DNA of 64,000 bases from CAYWXV01 sp964462535 (GCA_964462535.1 CAYWXV010000013.1:1-64000), one strand, 5' to 3'; shown: positions 9,304 to 18,419, counted from the stretch's first letter. Notes: generated by a model not told the origin, from the letters alone. Made by a program: numbers and translations.

Positions 9304-9444
9304 CTGTTGAATACCTCTCAGATCAAGAAGCTGTTCAGATCGGGCGACGTGAAGGCGCGCGACGACGAGCGAAGGCGACGTGCCGCAGGTGCGACGGAGT
9401 GAGCGATGAGGAGCGCATCGTAGAGATCGCGCGGATTTCAACAG
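9304..9444 (+). repeat. Dispersed palindromic element, copy A (141 bp)
   Basis: The ends are CTGTTGAATA and TTTCAACAG (imperfect terminal inverted repeats). There is a central hairpin (CGACGTGCCGCAGGTGCGAC) and the family core AAGGCGCGCGACGACGAGCGAA. It begins 4 nt after the TAG stop at 9297-9299. It is the same family as copies at 23919, 32128, 38585, 42324, 55680 and 61746. Bases 9445-9564 hold nothing else recognisable. Confidence 0.85.
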
Positions 9445-9564
9445 CGTGCGAGGCTTTCTGCGACCATCGTAGTTCCAACGCGAACCAATCATCCCCTCCC
9501 ACCGGAATTCAGGCTGACTACGATGCCCTGCGCCCAACATTGCGTGCAGGGCATTGCTGTTCGG

Positions 9565-10506
9565 CTACCTGGACAAAACTGGCTCGACGGTGTTGCGATA
9601 CCAGGGCTGTACGACGTCGCGGATGGTTGATTCAAACAGACTATCTCCGTCGGGATCGAGGAATGTATGATCCGCCTCATCCACAACGTGGAACGAGACG
9701 TTCTGGTGTCCCGCCACGCTCTTCTGCAATTGCCTCAGGCTTTCGATGGGAACAGTCTGATCACGTCCTCCCATGATGAAGAGGGCCGGTATCGTCAGCC
9801 GTGAGATAGTGGTGGTCGGTGAATAGTCGAGGTAGCTGTTCCAGTAGAGCCACGAATGACCGTACCAGACGGAGTCGCCCACAGGATTCGAGTGTATGCG
9901 GTCAAACTGGGCACGGAGTTGATCGAGCGTTGTGATACCAATGGCGGCGTACGGTGCAGCGTTGCGGCGGAAGAGCGTCTCCAGCTCTTCGCGTTGCGTC
10001 ATCCCTCCCGCGCCAAGGACCACCAGCCACTTCGTCTCAGGGATGGCCTCAGCAATATCAGGAGCGATGACACCCCCTTCGCTATCGCTGATTATCCCGA
10101 TCGTCTTTACCGATCCTCCATAGACCGAGTCAATGATAAATCGAAGTGCGGAGCGGATATCGTGCAGACGCCTGGTCCTGCTGTCCGTGCGTCGGAATAT
10201 GGCGGGGTTGTCCCATGCGTATTTTTCCAGATAGACAACGTCGTATCCGAGGGTCACGGCCTCGGCTCCATAGCCGAACCGTTCTCTGATCGACCCTTCC
10301 CCCGAACCCTGTATCAGCACGATCAGTTTGTCCGACGGTGGCCCATCGCTTCGCCCGCCTATGTAGAATTCTAGCCGTTCACCCGACCTGGGGGAAAAGC
10401 TCGTCCCCCGAATTGTCAGTTCGATGCTGGGACCCATTCCAATTGACTTCAGACATCCAGTGAGCGTGACGGGAAGCAGGAGGACGAGGAGAAAGCGAGA
10501 GATCAT
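9565..10506 (-). CDS. Lipoprotein alpha/beta-hydrolase
   Basis: The 313-aa protein starts with a lipoprotein signal (MISRFLLVLLLPVTLTGC, lipobox LTGC), so it should be anchored to a membrane facing the periplasm. An alpha/beta-hydrolase fold follows. The nucleophile region reads GIISDSEGGV, that is SxSxG rather than the usual GxSxG. The acid is in FIMGGRDQTVP and the histidine in DEADHTF near the end. It is probably an esterase or peptidase of the dienelactone-hydrolase/BAAT-like type; the substrate cannot be told. The longer in-frame extension to 10668 has no signal sequence, so the ATG at 10506 is preferred. Confidence 0.8.
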   Translation of the reverse strand: MISRFLLVLLLPVTLTGCLKSIGMGPSIELTIRGTSFSPRSGERLEFYIGGRSDGPPSDKLIVLIQGSGEGSIRERFGYGAEAVTLGYDVVYLEKYAWDNPAIFRRTDSRTRRLHDIRSALRFIIDSVYGGSVKTIGIISDSEGGVIAPDIAEAIPETKWLVVLGAGGMTQREELETLFRRNAAPYAAIGITTLDQLRAQFDRIHSNPVGDSVWYGHSWLYWNSYLDYSPTTTISRLTIPALFIMGGRDQTVPIESLRQLQKSVAGHQNVSFHVVDEADHTFLDPDGDSLFESTIRDVVQPWYRNTVEPVLSR

Positions 10507-10697
10507 TCGGGTTGACTCCGTTTGAAAGATCGTTGTGCAGTACGTTCCCGAGAGGCTCGATCTATCGGGTGGGTCGGAGGGGGAGAGCGAGAGGGGATAG
10601 AAGTCGAACAGGAGCGTCGGAAGTTGCACCACGTCTACATTTCCCGCGAGCGGCGGGTGGGATGTCAAGGGCTACAACAATCACAGAACGGGGCGAC

Positions 10698-11537
10698 ATG
10701 CCTGAACACTACGGACACGAGCAACCGGCGCGAACAGTCGATGAAGTGCGATTCCGACACGAGGAGAACCGCGCCGCCTGGAATGAAGGGGCCACGAGAT
10801 ATGCAGAGTGGGTGGACGAAACGGTCGACTTCATTCGGCGTGGTGAGAGCAACCTTCATCCGTTGGAGCGTGAGAACCTCGGAGATCTGCGGCGATGGTG
10901 CCACAGGGCGATTCACCTGCAGTGCGCGTCTGGACGCGACACGCTGTCGCTGTTGAACGAGGGGGTTGATGAGGTTGTGGGTATCGACATCTCGGATGTC
11001 CACATCGACAATGCGCGTCGCACGAGTCTCGCGCTGGGGAGCAACGCTTCCTGGCATCGATGTGATGTGTTGGATACACCGGACGAACTCGACGGCACTG
11101 CCGACCTGGTCTATACGGGGCGTGGAGCCCTGTGCTGGTTGCATGATATCAACGGGTGGGGGCGGGTCGTTGCGCGCCTGTTGAAGCCGGGTGGCGTCTT
11201 TCATGTGTTCGACGATCATCCGCTTGCATCTCTGTTCGAGTTCGAGGCGCCGACGATCGTCCCGAATGGATCAGACTACTTCACCGGCGCCGAGTGGTCG
11301 CGAGGGTGGCACGACGTCTACATAGGCGATCTCGGGAAGGAGATGAGCCAGATGGCAACCAAGCACGAACAGACGTGGCCACTCTCGGCGATCTTCAACG
11401 CCCTCACGTCGGCAGGTCTTCGTGTAGATCTGTTGAAGGAGTATCCGGTCAGCTACTGGTCACTCTTCCCGAATATGCCTGATGCAGTCCGTGCCACGCT
11501 GCCACTCACATTCGCGATGCGTGGCATGCGAGCGTAA
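10698..11537 (+). CDS. Class I SAM-dependent methyltransferase
   Basis: The 279-aa product carries a methyltransferase core. The SAM-binding loop is unusual (LQCASGRDTLSLL in place of a GxGxG loop). It is followed by VVGIDIS with the acidic residue, CDVLDTPDEL, a motif-IV-like DLVYTGRGALCWL, and LLKPGGVFHVFDDHP. The C-terminal part holds PVSYWSLFPNM. Such proteins methylate small molecules, and the substrate is unknown. An in-frame ATG at 10662 is an alternative start; I chose 10698 because the segment between looks unconserved. It is divergent from the lipoprotein hydrolase. Confidence 0.8.
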   Translation: MPEHYGHEQPARTVDEVRFRHEENRAAWNEGATRYAEWVDETVDFIRRGESNLHPLERENLGDLRRWCHRAIHLQCASGRDTLSLLNEGVDEVVGIDISDVHIDNARRTSLALGSNASWHRCDVLDTPDELDGTADLVYTGRGALCWLHDINGWGRVVARLLKPGGVFHVFDDHPLASLFEFEAPTIVPNGSDYFTGAEWSRGWHDVYIGDLGKEMSQMATKHEQTWPLSAIFNALTSAGLRVDLLKEYPVSYWSLFPNMPDAVRATLPLTFAMRGMRA

Positions 11538-11646
11538 TCAACATCACGGGCGACCGCAATCGCTACACCGTCGCTGTCGCTCTCGGCGATAGTGAGCAGT
11601 TGCGTATGGAAATACGAGTCCTGCACTCAATACACTACTCTCTACC

Positions 11647-12618
11647 ATGCACTACACCAGACTAGGTCGGACGGGGCTCCGCGTCAGTCGCCTCTGTCTT
11701 GGAACCATGAATTTCGGACCGCAGACGTCAGAGGCCGATAGCTTCGCCATTATGAACCGCGCTTTGGAGCATGGCATCAATTTCTTTGATACCGCAAATG
11801 TTTACGGAGGTGAGGCCGGTCGCGGCACGACAGAGTCGATAATCGGGCGTTGGATTGCAGAAGGGGGTGGGAGGAGAGAGAGCATCGTTCTTGCGACCAA
11901 AGTCTACGGCAAGACGGGTGACGGGGTGAATGACGCACGGCTTTCCGCCTACAACATCCGGCAGGCATGTGAGGCCAGTTTGAAACGTCTCCGAACCGAT
12001 CACATCGACCTCTACCAGATGCATCATATCGACCGTGACACTCCATGGGACGAAATCTGGCAGGCGATGGAGAATCTCGTGCGTGACGGAAAGGTCCTCT
12101 ACGTCGGCAGTTCCAATTTCGCAGGATGGAACATCGCCGAGGCAAACATGATCGCGCGCTCTCGCCATTTCCTGGGGCTCGTATCCGAGCAGAGTATCTA
12201 CAGTCTCCGCAATCGGCACATCGAGCTGGAAGTGATTCCCGCATGCCGACACTTCGGTCTGGCGCTGCTTCCGTGGAGCGCGCTGGCAGGTGGCCTGCTG
12301 GCCGGCGTTGTTGGCGGCGCAACGACGGGACGGCGAGCCCGGCCACAGCTTCAGGCTGCCTACGAGCGATTGCGCCCTCAAGTCGATGCCTACGAAGAAC
12401 TGTGCCGCGAACACGACCTGCGACCAGGGGATGTCGCCCTTGCCTGGACACTATACAATCCAGTCGTCACCAGTCCGATCATCGGTCCACGGACGGTAGA
12501 TCAACTCGACGAGAACGTCGCTGCCCTCGAGCTTCGTCTGGGGGACGAGTTTCTCTCGCGGCTGGATCAGATCTGGCCGGGTCCGGGTAATCAGGCGCCG
12601 GAAGCGTACGCGTGGTAG
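11647..12618 (+). CDS. Aldo/keto reductase
   Basis: The 323-aa protein matches the NADPH-dependent aldo/keto reductase family along its length. It opens with RTGLRVSRLCLGTMNFG. The catalytic tetrad is visible as Asp and Tyr in FDTANVYG, Lys in LATKVYG and His in YQMHHID. The cofactor-binding GPRTVDQLDENVAAL segment lies near the C terminus. It is a cytoplasmic TIM-barrel enzyme that reduces aldehydes or ketones; which one cannot be told. It stands alone, 109 bp after the methyltransferase. Confidence 0.9.
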   Translation: MHYTRLGRTGLRVSRLCLGTMNFGPQTSEADSFAIMNRALEHGINFFDTANVYGGEAGRGTTESIIGRWIAEGGGRRESIVLATKVYGKTGDGVNDARLSAYNIRQACEASLKRLRTDHIDLYQMHHIDRDTPWDEIWQAMENLVRDGKVLYVGSSNFAGWNIAEANMIARSRHFLGLVSEQSIYSLRNRHIELEVIPACRHFGLALLPWSALAGGLLAGVVGGATTGRRARPQLQAAYERLRPQVDAYEELCREHDLRPGDVALAWTLYNPVVTSPIIGPRTVDQLDENVAALELRLGDEFLSRLDQIWPGPGNQAPEAYAW

Positions 12619-12793
12619 TTGGTGGTTGTAGACTGGCGCGGTTCGAGAGTCGCCCGTATGGGGTGGTGTGAGGTGAGGAGCGGGACGTGGCTGTTGCTTG
12701 TCGTGCGCGGCTGATGGTCGGTGAAGTCGTCGACATCCAGGTCGTACACTTCGTCCCTCGACGCGTACACCACATCTTCGCACGTTCCCCGGA

Positions 12794-13654
12794 CTACTTG
12801 TTGGTTATCAACAATTCGCGGATGTCGTCGCGGGGGAACTCTGAGTCCGTGAGAATTCGGAACGCCTCAGCCACCTGTTCGAGGAGTACTTCGATTCCAC
12901 TGATGCCCACGGCGCCCGCGTCATCCGCCTGACTGAGTAGCCTGGTATGCGCGGGACTGTACACGGCGTCCAGCACCACCTGTCGATCGTTGATCAAGTC
13001 GGGGATCGTGATCGGAGTCGCCTCGGTGTCAGGAAATGCGCCGATAGCCGTTGCGTTGATGATGAGTCGCGCCTCGGCAAGCAGTTGCGCGATGTCGGGA
13101 GGGAAGAGTTCGTGGGCCTCCACGACTGTCGTCGTCTTGGTCCCTTCATAGACCTGCTTCAACAGCTGTGCCTGTTGAGGTGTTCGGTCTGCGATCGCGA
13201 GGTGTCGAACACGGAAGTGACGTACAAGCGCGTAGACGGCCGACCGGGCCACAGCCCCCGCGCCCAGAACGACTGCGCTGCCATTGGCGAACGTCTCGCG
13301 ATGCGGCTCGAGCGTTCGAATGATCGCCGTCGCTTCGGTATTGTGCCCGGTGGCATGATCGTCCGCGAAGAGAATCGTGTTTATCACACCGGCGCCGTGC
13401 GCCTCGTCGGCGACATAATCGACCAGTCCCGACGCCGCATGGCGCAACCGGCCGTCCAGATATACCCCACCGGCGCCGAGCGTTCTCAGTGCGCCGACGG
13501 GCGCAGCAATTTCCCGGATGGAGGCATCGAAAATAATCGGCGCGGCATCGACGCCGGTTATTGCGCATGCAGCAGAGAACATCTGATGAATCAGGTTCTC
13601 ACCGGTGGGATGGCATAGCACCCCGATCAGTCTTGTCAGGTGTGTCGTCCGCAT
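12794..13654 (-). CDS. AroE-like dehydrogenase with altered active site
   Basis: The 286-aa protein has the overall shikimate-dehydrogenase plan: an N-terminal substrate domain, a Rossmann motif VVLGAGAVARSAVYAL, IINATAIGAFPD, and the C-terminal GIEVLLEQVAEAF helix with its conserved Gln. Key substrate residues differ. The NVTVPxK loop reads GVYLDGR, so the catalytic Lys is Arg69. The NTD motif is NTE (Glu107). The SxSP shikimate-binding loop near residue 16 reads PTGEN. It may therefore act on another substrate or be a regulatory homologue. The 54-bp gap to gltX suggests a shared transcript. Confidence 0.75.
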   Translation of the reverse strand: MRTTHLTRLIGVLCHPTGENLIHQMFSAACAITGVDAAPIIFDASIREIAAPVGALRTLGAGGVYLDGRLRHAASGLVDYVADEAHGAGVINTILFADDHATGHNTEATAIIRTLEPHRETFANGSAVVLGAGAVARSAVYALVRHFRVRHLAIADRTPQQAQLLKQVYEGTKTTTVVEAHELFPPDIAQLLAEARLIINATAIGAFPDTEATPITIPDLINDRQVVLDAVYSPAHTRLLSQADDAGAVGISGIEVLLEQVAEAFRILTDSEFPRDDIRELLITNK

Positions 13655-13708
13655 GGCTGAAGCAACATTTGTCGTTCGCGATTACTGAGAAGCGGCGATC
13701 ACGTCCGA

Positions 13709-15163
13709 CTATCCCTTCCGTTCAACATAGGCCCGGATGCGCACTATCGACTCCCGCTGTCCGAGCACCTCCATTGTTTCAAACATGCCGGCTCCAACCC
13801 GCTTCCCTGTGATGGAAAGCCTCAAGGGATGAATCAGCTTACCGGCTGAGAGTCCGAGTTCTTCGGCATAGACGCGGACCACCTCCTCGATCCCCTGCAC
13901 CGTCCATCCGCTGGCTGGCACAGCTTCCAGACGAGAAGCAAGCTCAGTCATCTGCCCCGTCGTTTCGGGTCGCCACTGCTTCGCGTCGTACTCAGAATCG
14001 AATTCACGCACCGGTCCGAACATGTAATCCGCAAAAACCGGGACGTCGGCGACGAAATTGATTCGCTCCTTCACAAGATCGATCACCTTTTCAGCGTAAC
14101 TCCGCTCGACGTCAGCGAAGCCGGCCTGCTCCAATAGTCGCATGGCATCATCGGCGAGCCGGCTGATCGGGAGCGCTCGGAGATACATTCCGTTCATCCA
14201 GTTGAGTTTCTGGATATCGAAAATCGCTCCCGCCTTGTTCACCTTCTCCATATCGAACATTTCGATCATCTCGCCCATCGTGAAGATTTCGCGATCCGCG
14301 GTTGGATTCCAACCGAGCAGAGCAACGAAATTCACCAGCGCCTCCGGGAGATATCCCTTGTCATAATACTCGCGGACAGAGACGTCGCCATCCCGCTTCG
14401 AGAGTTTCTTTCGCGTCGTGCCAAGTAGGAGTGGAAGATGTGCGAACTGAGGCTGCTCCCAGCCGAACGCCTCGTACAGGATGACATGTTTCGGCAGGGA
14501 GGGGAGCCATTCCTCTCCGCGTATCACGTGCGAGATCTCCATCAAGTGATCATCGACGATGTTGGCCAGGTGATAGGTCGGATAGCCATCCGACTTCACA
14601 AGAATCTGATCGTCGATCGTTCTATTTGAAAATGTCGACTCACCCCTGACCATATCGCGCGTTCGCGTCTCGCCGACCAACGGAACAAATAGCCGAATCA
14701 CATGCTCGGCACCCTCGGCAATGAGACGTTCCGTCTCCTGTGGTCCCAGCGTGAACTGATTCCGCATCGACGATCGATCGTACTTCGGTGCGAGTCCGGC
14801 CTTCTGCTGCCGTTCACGCATCGAATCCAGCTCCTCCGCGGTATCGAATGCGATATAGGCGGTACCCCGATCGATCAGTATCTGAGCATGCTCGCGATAG
14901 AGTTCGGTCCGTTCCGACTGACGATAGGGCCCATAGTCTCCACCCACGTGCGGCCCCTCGTCGAATTCAATCCCGCACCAGGCGAACATAGAGATGATGT
15001 CCTGCTCCGCCCCTTCAACAAAGCGGGTCTGATCAGTATCCTCGATTCGAAGAACCGCCTTCCCGCCGTTGTGCCGGGCGAAGAGGTAGTTGTACAGACC
15101 TGACCGAAGACTGCCAACGTGGAGCATTCCGGTCGGTGACGGAGCGAAGCGAACGCGAACCAT
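13709..15163 (-). CDS. gltX: Glutamyl-tRNA synthetase
   Basis: At 484 aa this is the normal length for GltX. The class I signatures are present: APSPTGMLHVGS (HIGH motif, residues 7-18), RIEDTDQTR, and KLSKRDG as the KMSKS equivalent. The enzyme charges tRNA-Glu (possibly also tRNA-Gln, since no glutaminyl enzyme is seen here) in the cytoplasm. The frame runs open through the tRNA-His gene, but the ATG at 15163 starts the conserved N-terminal strand exactly. It lies downstream of tRNA-His and separated from it by a hairpin. Confidence 0.97.
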   Translation of the reverse strand: MVRVRFAPSPTGMLHVGSLRSGLYNYLFARHNGGKAVLRIEDTDQTRFVEGAEQDIISMFAWCGIEFDEGPHVGGDYGPYRQSERTELYREHAQILIDRGTAYIAFDTAEELDSMRERQQKAGLAPKYDRSSMRNQFTLGPQETERLIAEGAEHVIRLFVPLVGETRTRDMVRGESTFSNRTIDDQILVKSDGYPTYHLANIVDDHLMEISHVIRGEEWLPSLPKHVILYEAFGWEQPQFAHLPLLLGTTRKKLSKRDGDVSVREYYDKGYLPEALVNFVALLGWNPTADREIFTMGEMIEMFDMEKVNKAGAIFDIQKLNWMNGMYLRALPISRLADDAMRLLEQAGFADVERSYAEKVIDLVKERINFVADVPVFADYMFGPVREFDSEYDAKQWRPETTGQMTELASRLEAVPASGWTVQGIEEVVRVYAEELGLSAGKLIHPLRLSITGKRVGAGMFETMEVLGQRESIVRIRAYVERKG

Positions 15164-15219
15164 AGGTGTGCGGGTTGAACGGAATCGAACGGGGACGGTA
15201 GAAAACCCCTTGAACACGA

Positions 15220-15250
15220 AAGCGCAGCCCGACGGTATCGGGCCGCGCTT
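15220..15250 (-). terminator. Hairpin between tRNA-His and gltX
   Basis: The arms AAGCGC-a-GCCCGA (15220-15232) and TCGGGC-c-GCGCTT (15238-15250) form a strong stem. On the minus strand it is followed by the moderately T-rich TCGTGTTC and, further on, GGGGTTTTC. It probably ends or attenuates transcription from the tRNA-His promoter before gltX. Confidence 0.6.
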
Positions 15251-15262
15251 CATGCATGCGAG

Positions 15263-15337
15263 GGCGAGCAATGGGACTTGAACCCACGACCTCCTGGGCC
15301 ACAACCAGGCGCTCTGACCAACTGAGCTATGCCCGCC
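15263..15337 (-). tRNA. tRNA-His (GTG)
   Basis: Read on the minus strand, the gene folds into a cloverleaf. The anticodon stem CCTGG/CCAGG encloses the loop TTGTGGC with anticodon GTG (His). The T-arm is GTGGG-TTCAAGT-CCCAT and the D-arm begins AGCTC. The 5' end carries the extra G(-1) that faces C73, the identity feature of bacterial tRNA-His. CCA is not encoded (the next bases are CTC). Confidence 0.97.
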
Positions 15338-15355
15338 ATGGTCAAATGGGGGACA

Positions 15356-15386
15356 CAAACATAGGAGAAAGGGGATGTGGGTGCAA
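15356..15386 (-). promoter_or_regulatory. Bacteroidetes-type promoter for tRNA-His
   Basis: On the minus strand a TTG (complement of 15384-15386) is followed after 20 bp by TATGTTTG (complement of 15356-15363). This matches the Bacteroidetes -33 TTG / -7 TAnnTTTG consensus. Transcription would begin about 12 bp upstream of the tRNA 5' end. Confidence 0.7.
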
Positions 15387-15412
15387 TCCCAGTCTGCAAA
15401 AAAGTGCGACGT

Positions 15413-16657
15413 CTACAACGGCTGGCTACGCCCCAACAGCTGATCAATCTCGCTGGCCATCGTTCTCCCCCAGACATCCCAGTTGAGGCGCGTGTCGAAT
15501 TCGTTCCGGCTGGCTTCGCACATTGCAAAATAGGCGTCCCGATCCCCGATCAACGTTGCTATCGCTCGGGCATACTCCCGACCACCCGCGTCGTAAGGGA
15601 GGAGATAACCGTTGATTCCGTCTCGCACCATCGCGGCGATCCCGCCTGTGTTGGGTGCGAATGAAGGAATCGCGTGCGCGCTTGCCTCTGCGAAGACCAG
15701 ACCAGCCGCCTCGAAGCGCGTAGGGAGAATGAAGATGTTCGCCCGTCTCCAGACACGTTCGAATTCCTCCCGCTGAGCTGGAATGCTCTTGTCCAGGAAG
15801 GGGATGACGGTCATGTTCGGGTGCCGCTCACTCTCGGGCGGAACACAGCCAAGGATGGTCAGTTCCGCATCGATTCCCATCGAGAGCAGCTCCACCAGCG
15901 CGTGTCGCGCAATCGGCCCCCCCTTGTTCTGATAGGAGACTCCGCAGAAGAGAAGTTTGACGGTGGAGTCGAGCGACGGAGGGAGGACATCACTTCGGTT
16001 CGGCGGCGTCGGGAGATTCGCGCCAAGGGGGAGCACGCGTACACGCTCGCGCGGAATGCCATAGTGGTCCGTGGCGGATGCTGCGCCCCACTCAGAGCTG
16101 AAGAACGCGAGAGCGGATCGACTCAGCCCCTGCCGTTCCGCCAATTCCGCTGATTGTGAATACCTGGGGGCCAGATTCGTGTAGCATTCGAGGTAGCCTG
16201 CCACCAGGTCCCACGTTGCATCGGAGTAGTAGACGACGGGGACATCCGTCTCAAGGAACGCGATGATCGAAGACGACGCCGGCGCAAAAACGACATCGAA
16301 ACTCCCACTCTTGAGGAGCCGACTGAAGTACGCGCCTGCCCGTCGTGCCAGCAGCGGATCGTGCGGACTGCTCCAGCGTCGGTTACTGATCCGCCCGATC
16401 ACATTCCCCAGGATTTTCCAGGGAATCATTGAACCAGGGTAGGGGGAGAGATCGGTCACCTCGCCAACATGGCGTTCAAGAGCCTCCTTCATGAACAGCA
16501 CCGTTCCAGACCACGTCCGAATACTCCTGGCGTCCGACAGCTGCACGAGAGCTATTCTGGGACGATCCGCCTGGATTGCCGAATGTGCGGTCGGTGTGGT
16601 CAACGATGATCCCGTCACGGCCACAGAGGTTTGTTCTCGTCCTTCCTGGGAGTCCAT
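15413..16657 (-). CDS. Glycosyltransferase, family GT4-like
   Basis: The 414-aa protein has two Rossmann-like halves. The C-terminal half carries the retaining GT-B signature PTRFEAAGLVFAEASAHAIP (the E-x7-E element), followed by NTGGIAAMVRDGINGYLLP. KLLFCGVSYQNKGG marks the start of the nucleotide-sugar domain. It probably transfers a sugar from an NDP-sugar to a lipid or polysaccharide in envelope biosynthesis. Its ATG lies inside the 3' end of the upstream outer-membrane gene (43-bp overlap). The first 30 residues look unconserved, so a later start is possible. Confidence 0.88.
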   Translation of the reverse strand: MDSQEGREQTSVAVTGSSLTTPTAHSAIQADRPRIALVQLSDARSIRTWSGTVLFMKEALERHVGEVTDLSPYPGSMIPWKILGNVIGRISNRRWSSPHDPLLARRAGAYFSRLLKSGSFDVVFAPASSSIIAFLETDVPVVYYSDATWDLVAGYLECYTNLAPRYSQSAELAERQGLSRSALAFFSSEWGAASATDHYGIPRERVRVLPLGANLPTPPNRSDVLPPSLDSTVKLLFCGVSYQNKGGPIARHALVELLSMGIDAELTILGCVPPESERHPNMTVIPFLDKSIPAQREEFERVWRRANIFILPTRFEAAGLVFAEASAHAIPSFAPNTGGIAAMVRDGINGYLLPYDAGGREYARAIATLIGDRDAYFAMCEASRNEFDTRLNWDVWGRTMASEIDQLLGRSQPL

Positions 16658-17685
16658 TGATACCCGAGCGAAATACGCGCGCCAACAAAATACTGCTTCC
16701 AGTCGGCGTCGTCAAGCACGGGAGTGATAGGGATCGTGGTGAAAACCTCGAAACCCAGGTGGAAGAATTCAGCGACGAGGTTCCAGCCGAGCGCGCCAAC
16801 GTAGTAGTATCGCGTCTTGTTGAGGTTTGGAAGGAGCTGTTCGTCGATCAGCGTGACCGTGTCTCGACCGTTGCCATACCTAATATCCGACTTCGCGTTT
16901 GCGATCTGCGCGAACTGCGTTGCCTTGCTCGAGACGGCATATGATCCTCCGATCCCGGCGTGGATGTAGTAGTACGACGAGAGGTCGATGGCCTCATTCT
17001 TCACGAACCCACCGTAGAATGGGATCGTGACGCCGATGTCCCCCGCGATCGCATACTCTCTCAGATAAACGACGCTTACTTCCCGAAGATCACGGACGAC
17101 CCCGGCAAGCGAGAGGTAGCTTCTGGTCGTGTCATTGGAGAAGAGCATCCCCTCGGTGATTGTCAAACCTGCCGAAGCCCGAAGGATGAGAGGGACCGGG
17201 GGATTGAAATGGAAGGTCAGCCGGTGTTCGTCGTAGTTGGTGACGGGGTAGCCGTCGTCGTTCTCCTCGTCCTTGTACGGCTGCATGATCTTCCGCTCAT
17301 CGGAATCCTGATACGGGTCGCACCAACCGAACGGGTTCGTTGTCGGGCGCAAGGACGCAGACCGGAGATCCATCGCTCGATCGTAGGTATCGCTGTAGAA
17401 CGCATCGGTCGTGTACGACAAGCTCCACGAGAGATATGGAGTCGGGAACCACCCGGTTGACACATGCCCGAACACCTCCTCATCGAACTTGAAGCCCTCT
17501 TCATCCAACCCCAGTTCCGCCCAGGCAGAGTCGGCATTCCACGTGGAGTCGAACCCGTACGTCGAGTCGACGGCGCGCGAGGTGTCCGATCCCCCCGTCT
17601 GTGCATGGAGAGGAGGAGACGCAATCATGACTGCGAAGAGAATGCCTGCGATCCAGGTCACGCGGAAGGCTCTGAGGTCTCTCAT
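16615..17685 (-). CDS. Probable outer-membrane beta-barrel protein
   Basis: The 356-aa protein has a signal peptide ending near LHAQ (residue about 29). Alternating amphipathic strands rich in Tyr/Trp follow (YLSWSLSYTTDAFYS, SSYYYIHAGIGGSYAV, TRYYYVGALGWNLVAEFF) and fit a beta-barrel in the outer membrane. No named family is recognised. It overlaps the upstream T9SS-cargo gene by an ATGA junction (17682-17685) and the glycosyltransferase downstream by 43 bp, so three or four genes here look like one operon. The barrel may export, display or anchor envelope material; that is inference. Confidence 0.65.
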   Translation of the reverse strand: MRDLRAFRVTWIAGILFAVMIASPPLHAQTGGSDTSRAVDSTYGFDSTWNADSAWAELGLDEEGFKFDEEVFGHVSTGWFPTPYLSWSLSYTTDAFYSDTYDRAMDLRSASLRPTTNPFGWCDPYQDSDERKIMQPYKDEENDDGYPVTNYDEHRLTFHFNPPVPLILRASAGLTITEGMLFSNDTTRSYLSLAGVVRDLREVSVVYLREYAIAGDIGVTIPFYGGFVKNEAIDLSSYYYIHAGIGGSYAVSSKATQFAQIANAKSDIRYGNGRDTVTLIDEQLLPNLNKTRYYYVGALGWNLVAEFFHLGFEVFTTIPITPVLDDADWKQYFVGARISLGYQWTPRKDENKPLWP

Positions 17686-18419
17686 CGCACGATGTGGAAG
17701 GGTTTCTCGGCAGAGCCGGTGTTGGTGATCATGCGGGCCCAGTAGACGCCGCTCGGCTGCGTCAACCCTGGCGTGTAGACGAACGTGTGGGGTCCGATTC
17801 CTATCAATCCCAGTTGGATCACCTCAAGCTCCTGACCCAGGTCTGTGTAGATCACGAAACGCACCTCCGACGGCTTGTCGATGCGAAAGCCAAACGTGGT
17901 CGATTGCCCCTTCCGAATCGGGTTGGGATAGTTCTGCTCGAGCGTCGCGAATCGGATGTAGGGGAGTGGAGGTCCGATCGAGGAGGTGACGATACGTGAG
18001 GAGGCCGAACCTGTCGGTGTGCCGTTCCGGAGGACGTTGAGCAACGCGATTGTGGAGACCGAGTCGCTACCGGCAAGAGCCTCCCCTGCAAGGAATACAA
18101 GCGTATCACCGGCCGTTCGAGGACCGGGTCCAGTCTTGATCGTGAACGAAAAGTCGTAGAGCGAATCCGTGATTGCCCGGAGAGAGAATCCGATTACGGA
18201 ATCCCCGGATGGCGGGAGAAATCGTTCGGGATAGAAAACGGTCGAGTTCCCGAGTTTGAGCTGACCGGTGAACGTCGATGTCTCTCCGACGCTTTGTCCG
18301 GGGAGATGAACGGTAATGCGGGCTTCCTGACCCACCAGCCCACGTGCGGGGTCTATCGACAGCTGTGCCGTGGCGATAGAGGGGAGCAAGCAAAAGAGAA
18401 GAAGTACGTTCGTACGCAT
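17682..18419 (-). CDS. Secreted protein with T9SS-like C-terminal domain
   Basis: The 245-aa protein starts with a signal peptide (MRTNVLLLFCLLPSIATAQ). A cohesin/Ig-like beta region follows (residues about 20-145). The last 80 residues contain LEQNYPNPIRKGQSTTFGF ... SGVYWARM, the classic T9SS type-A sorting-domain pattern. It is probably exported across the outer membrane and attached to the surface. It is coupled by a 4-bp overlap to the barrel gene downstream and lies 41 bp downstream of the VWA-OmpA gene. Confidence 0.8.
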   Translation of the reverse strand: MRTNVLLLFCLLPSIATAQLSIDPARGLVGQEARITVHLPGQSVGETSTFTGQLKLGNSTVFYPERFLPPSGDSVIGFSLRAITDSLYDFSFTIKTGPGPRTAGDTLVFLAGEALAGSDSVSTIALLNVLRNGTPTGSASSRIVTSSIGPPLPYIRFATLEQNYPNPIRKGQSTTFGFRIDKPSEVRFVIYTDLGQELEVIQLGLIGIGPHTFVYTPGLTQPSGVYWARMITNTGSAEKPFHIVR

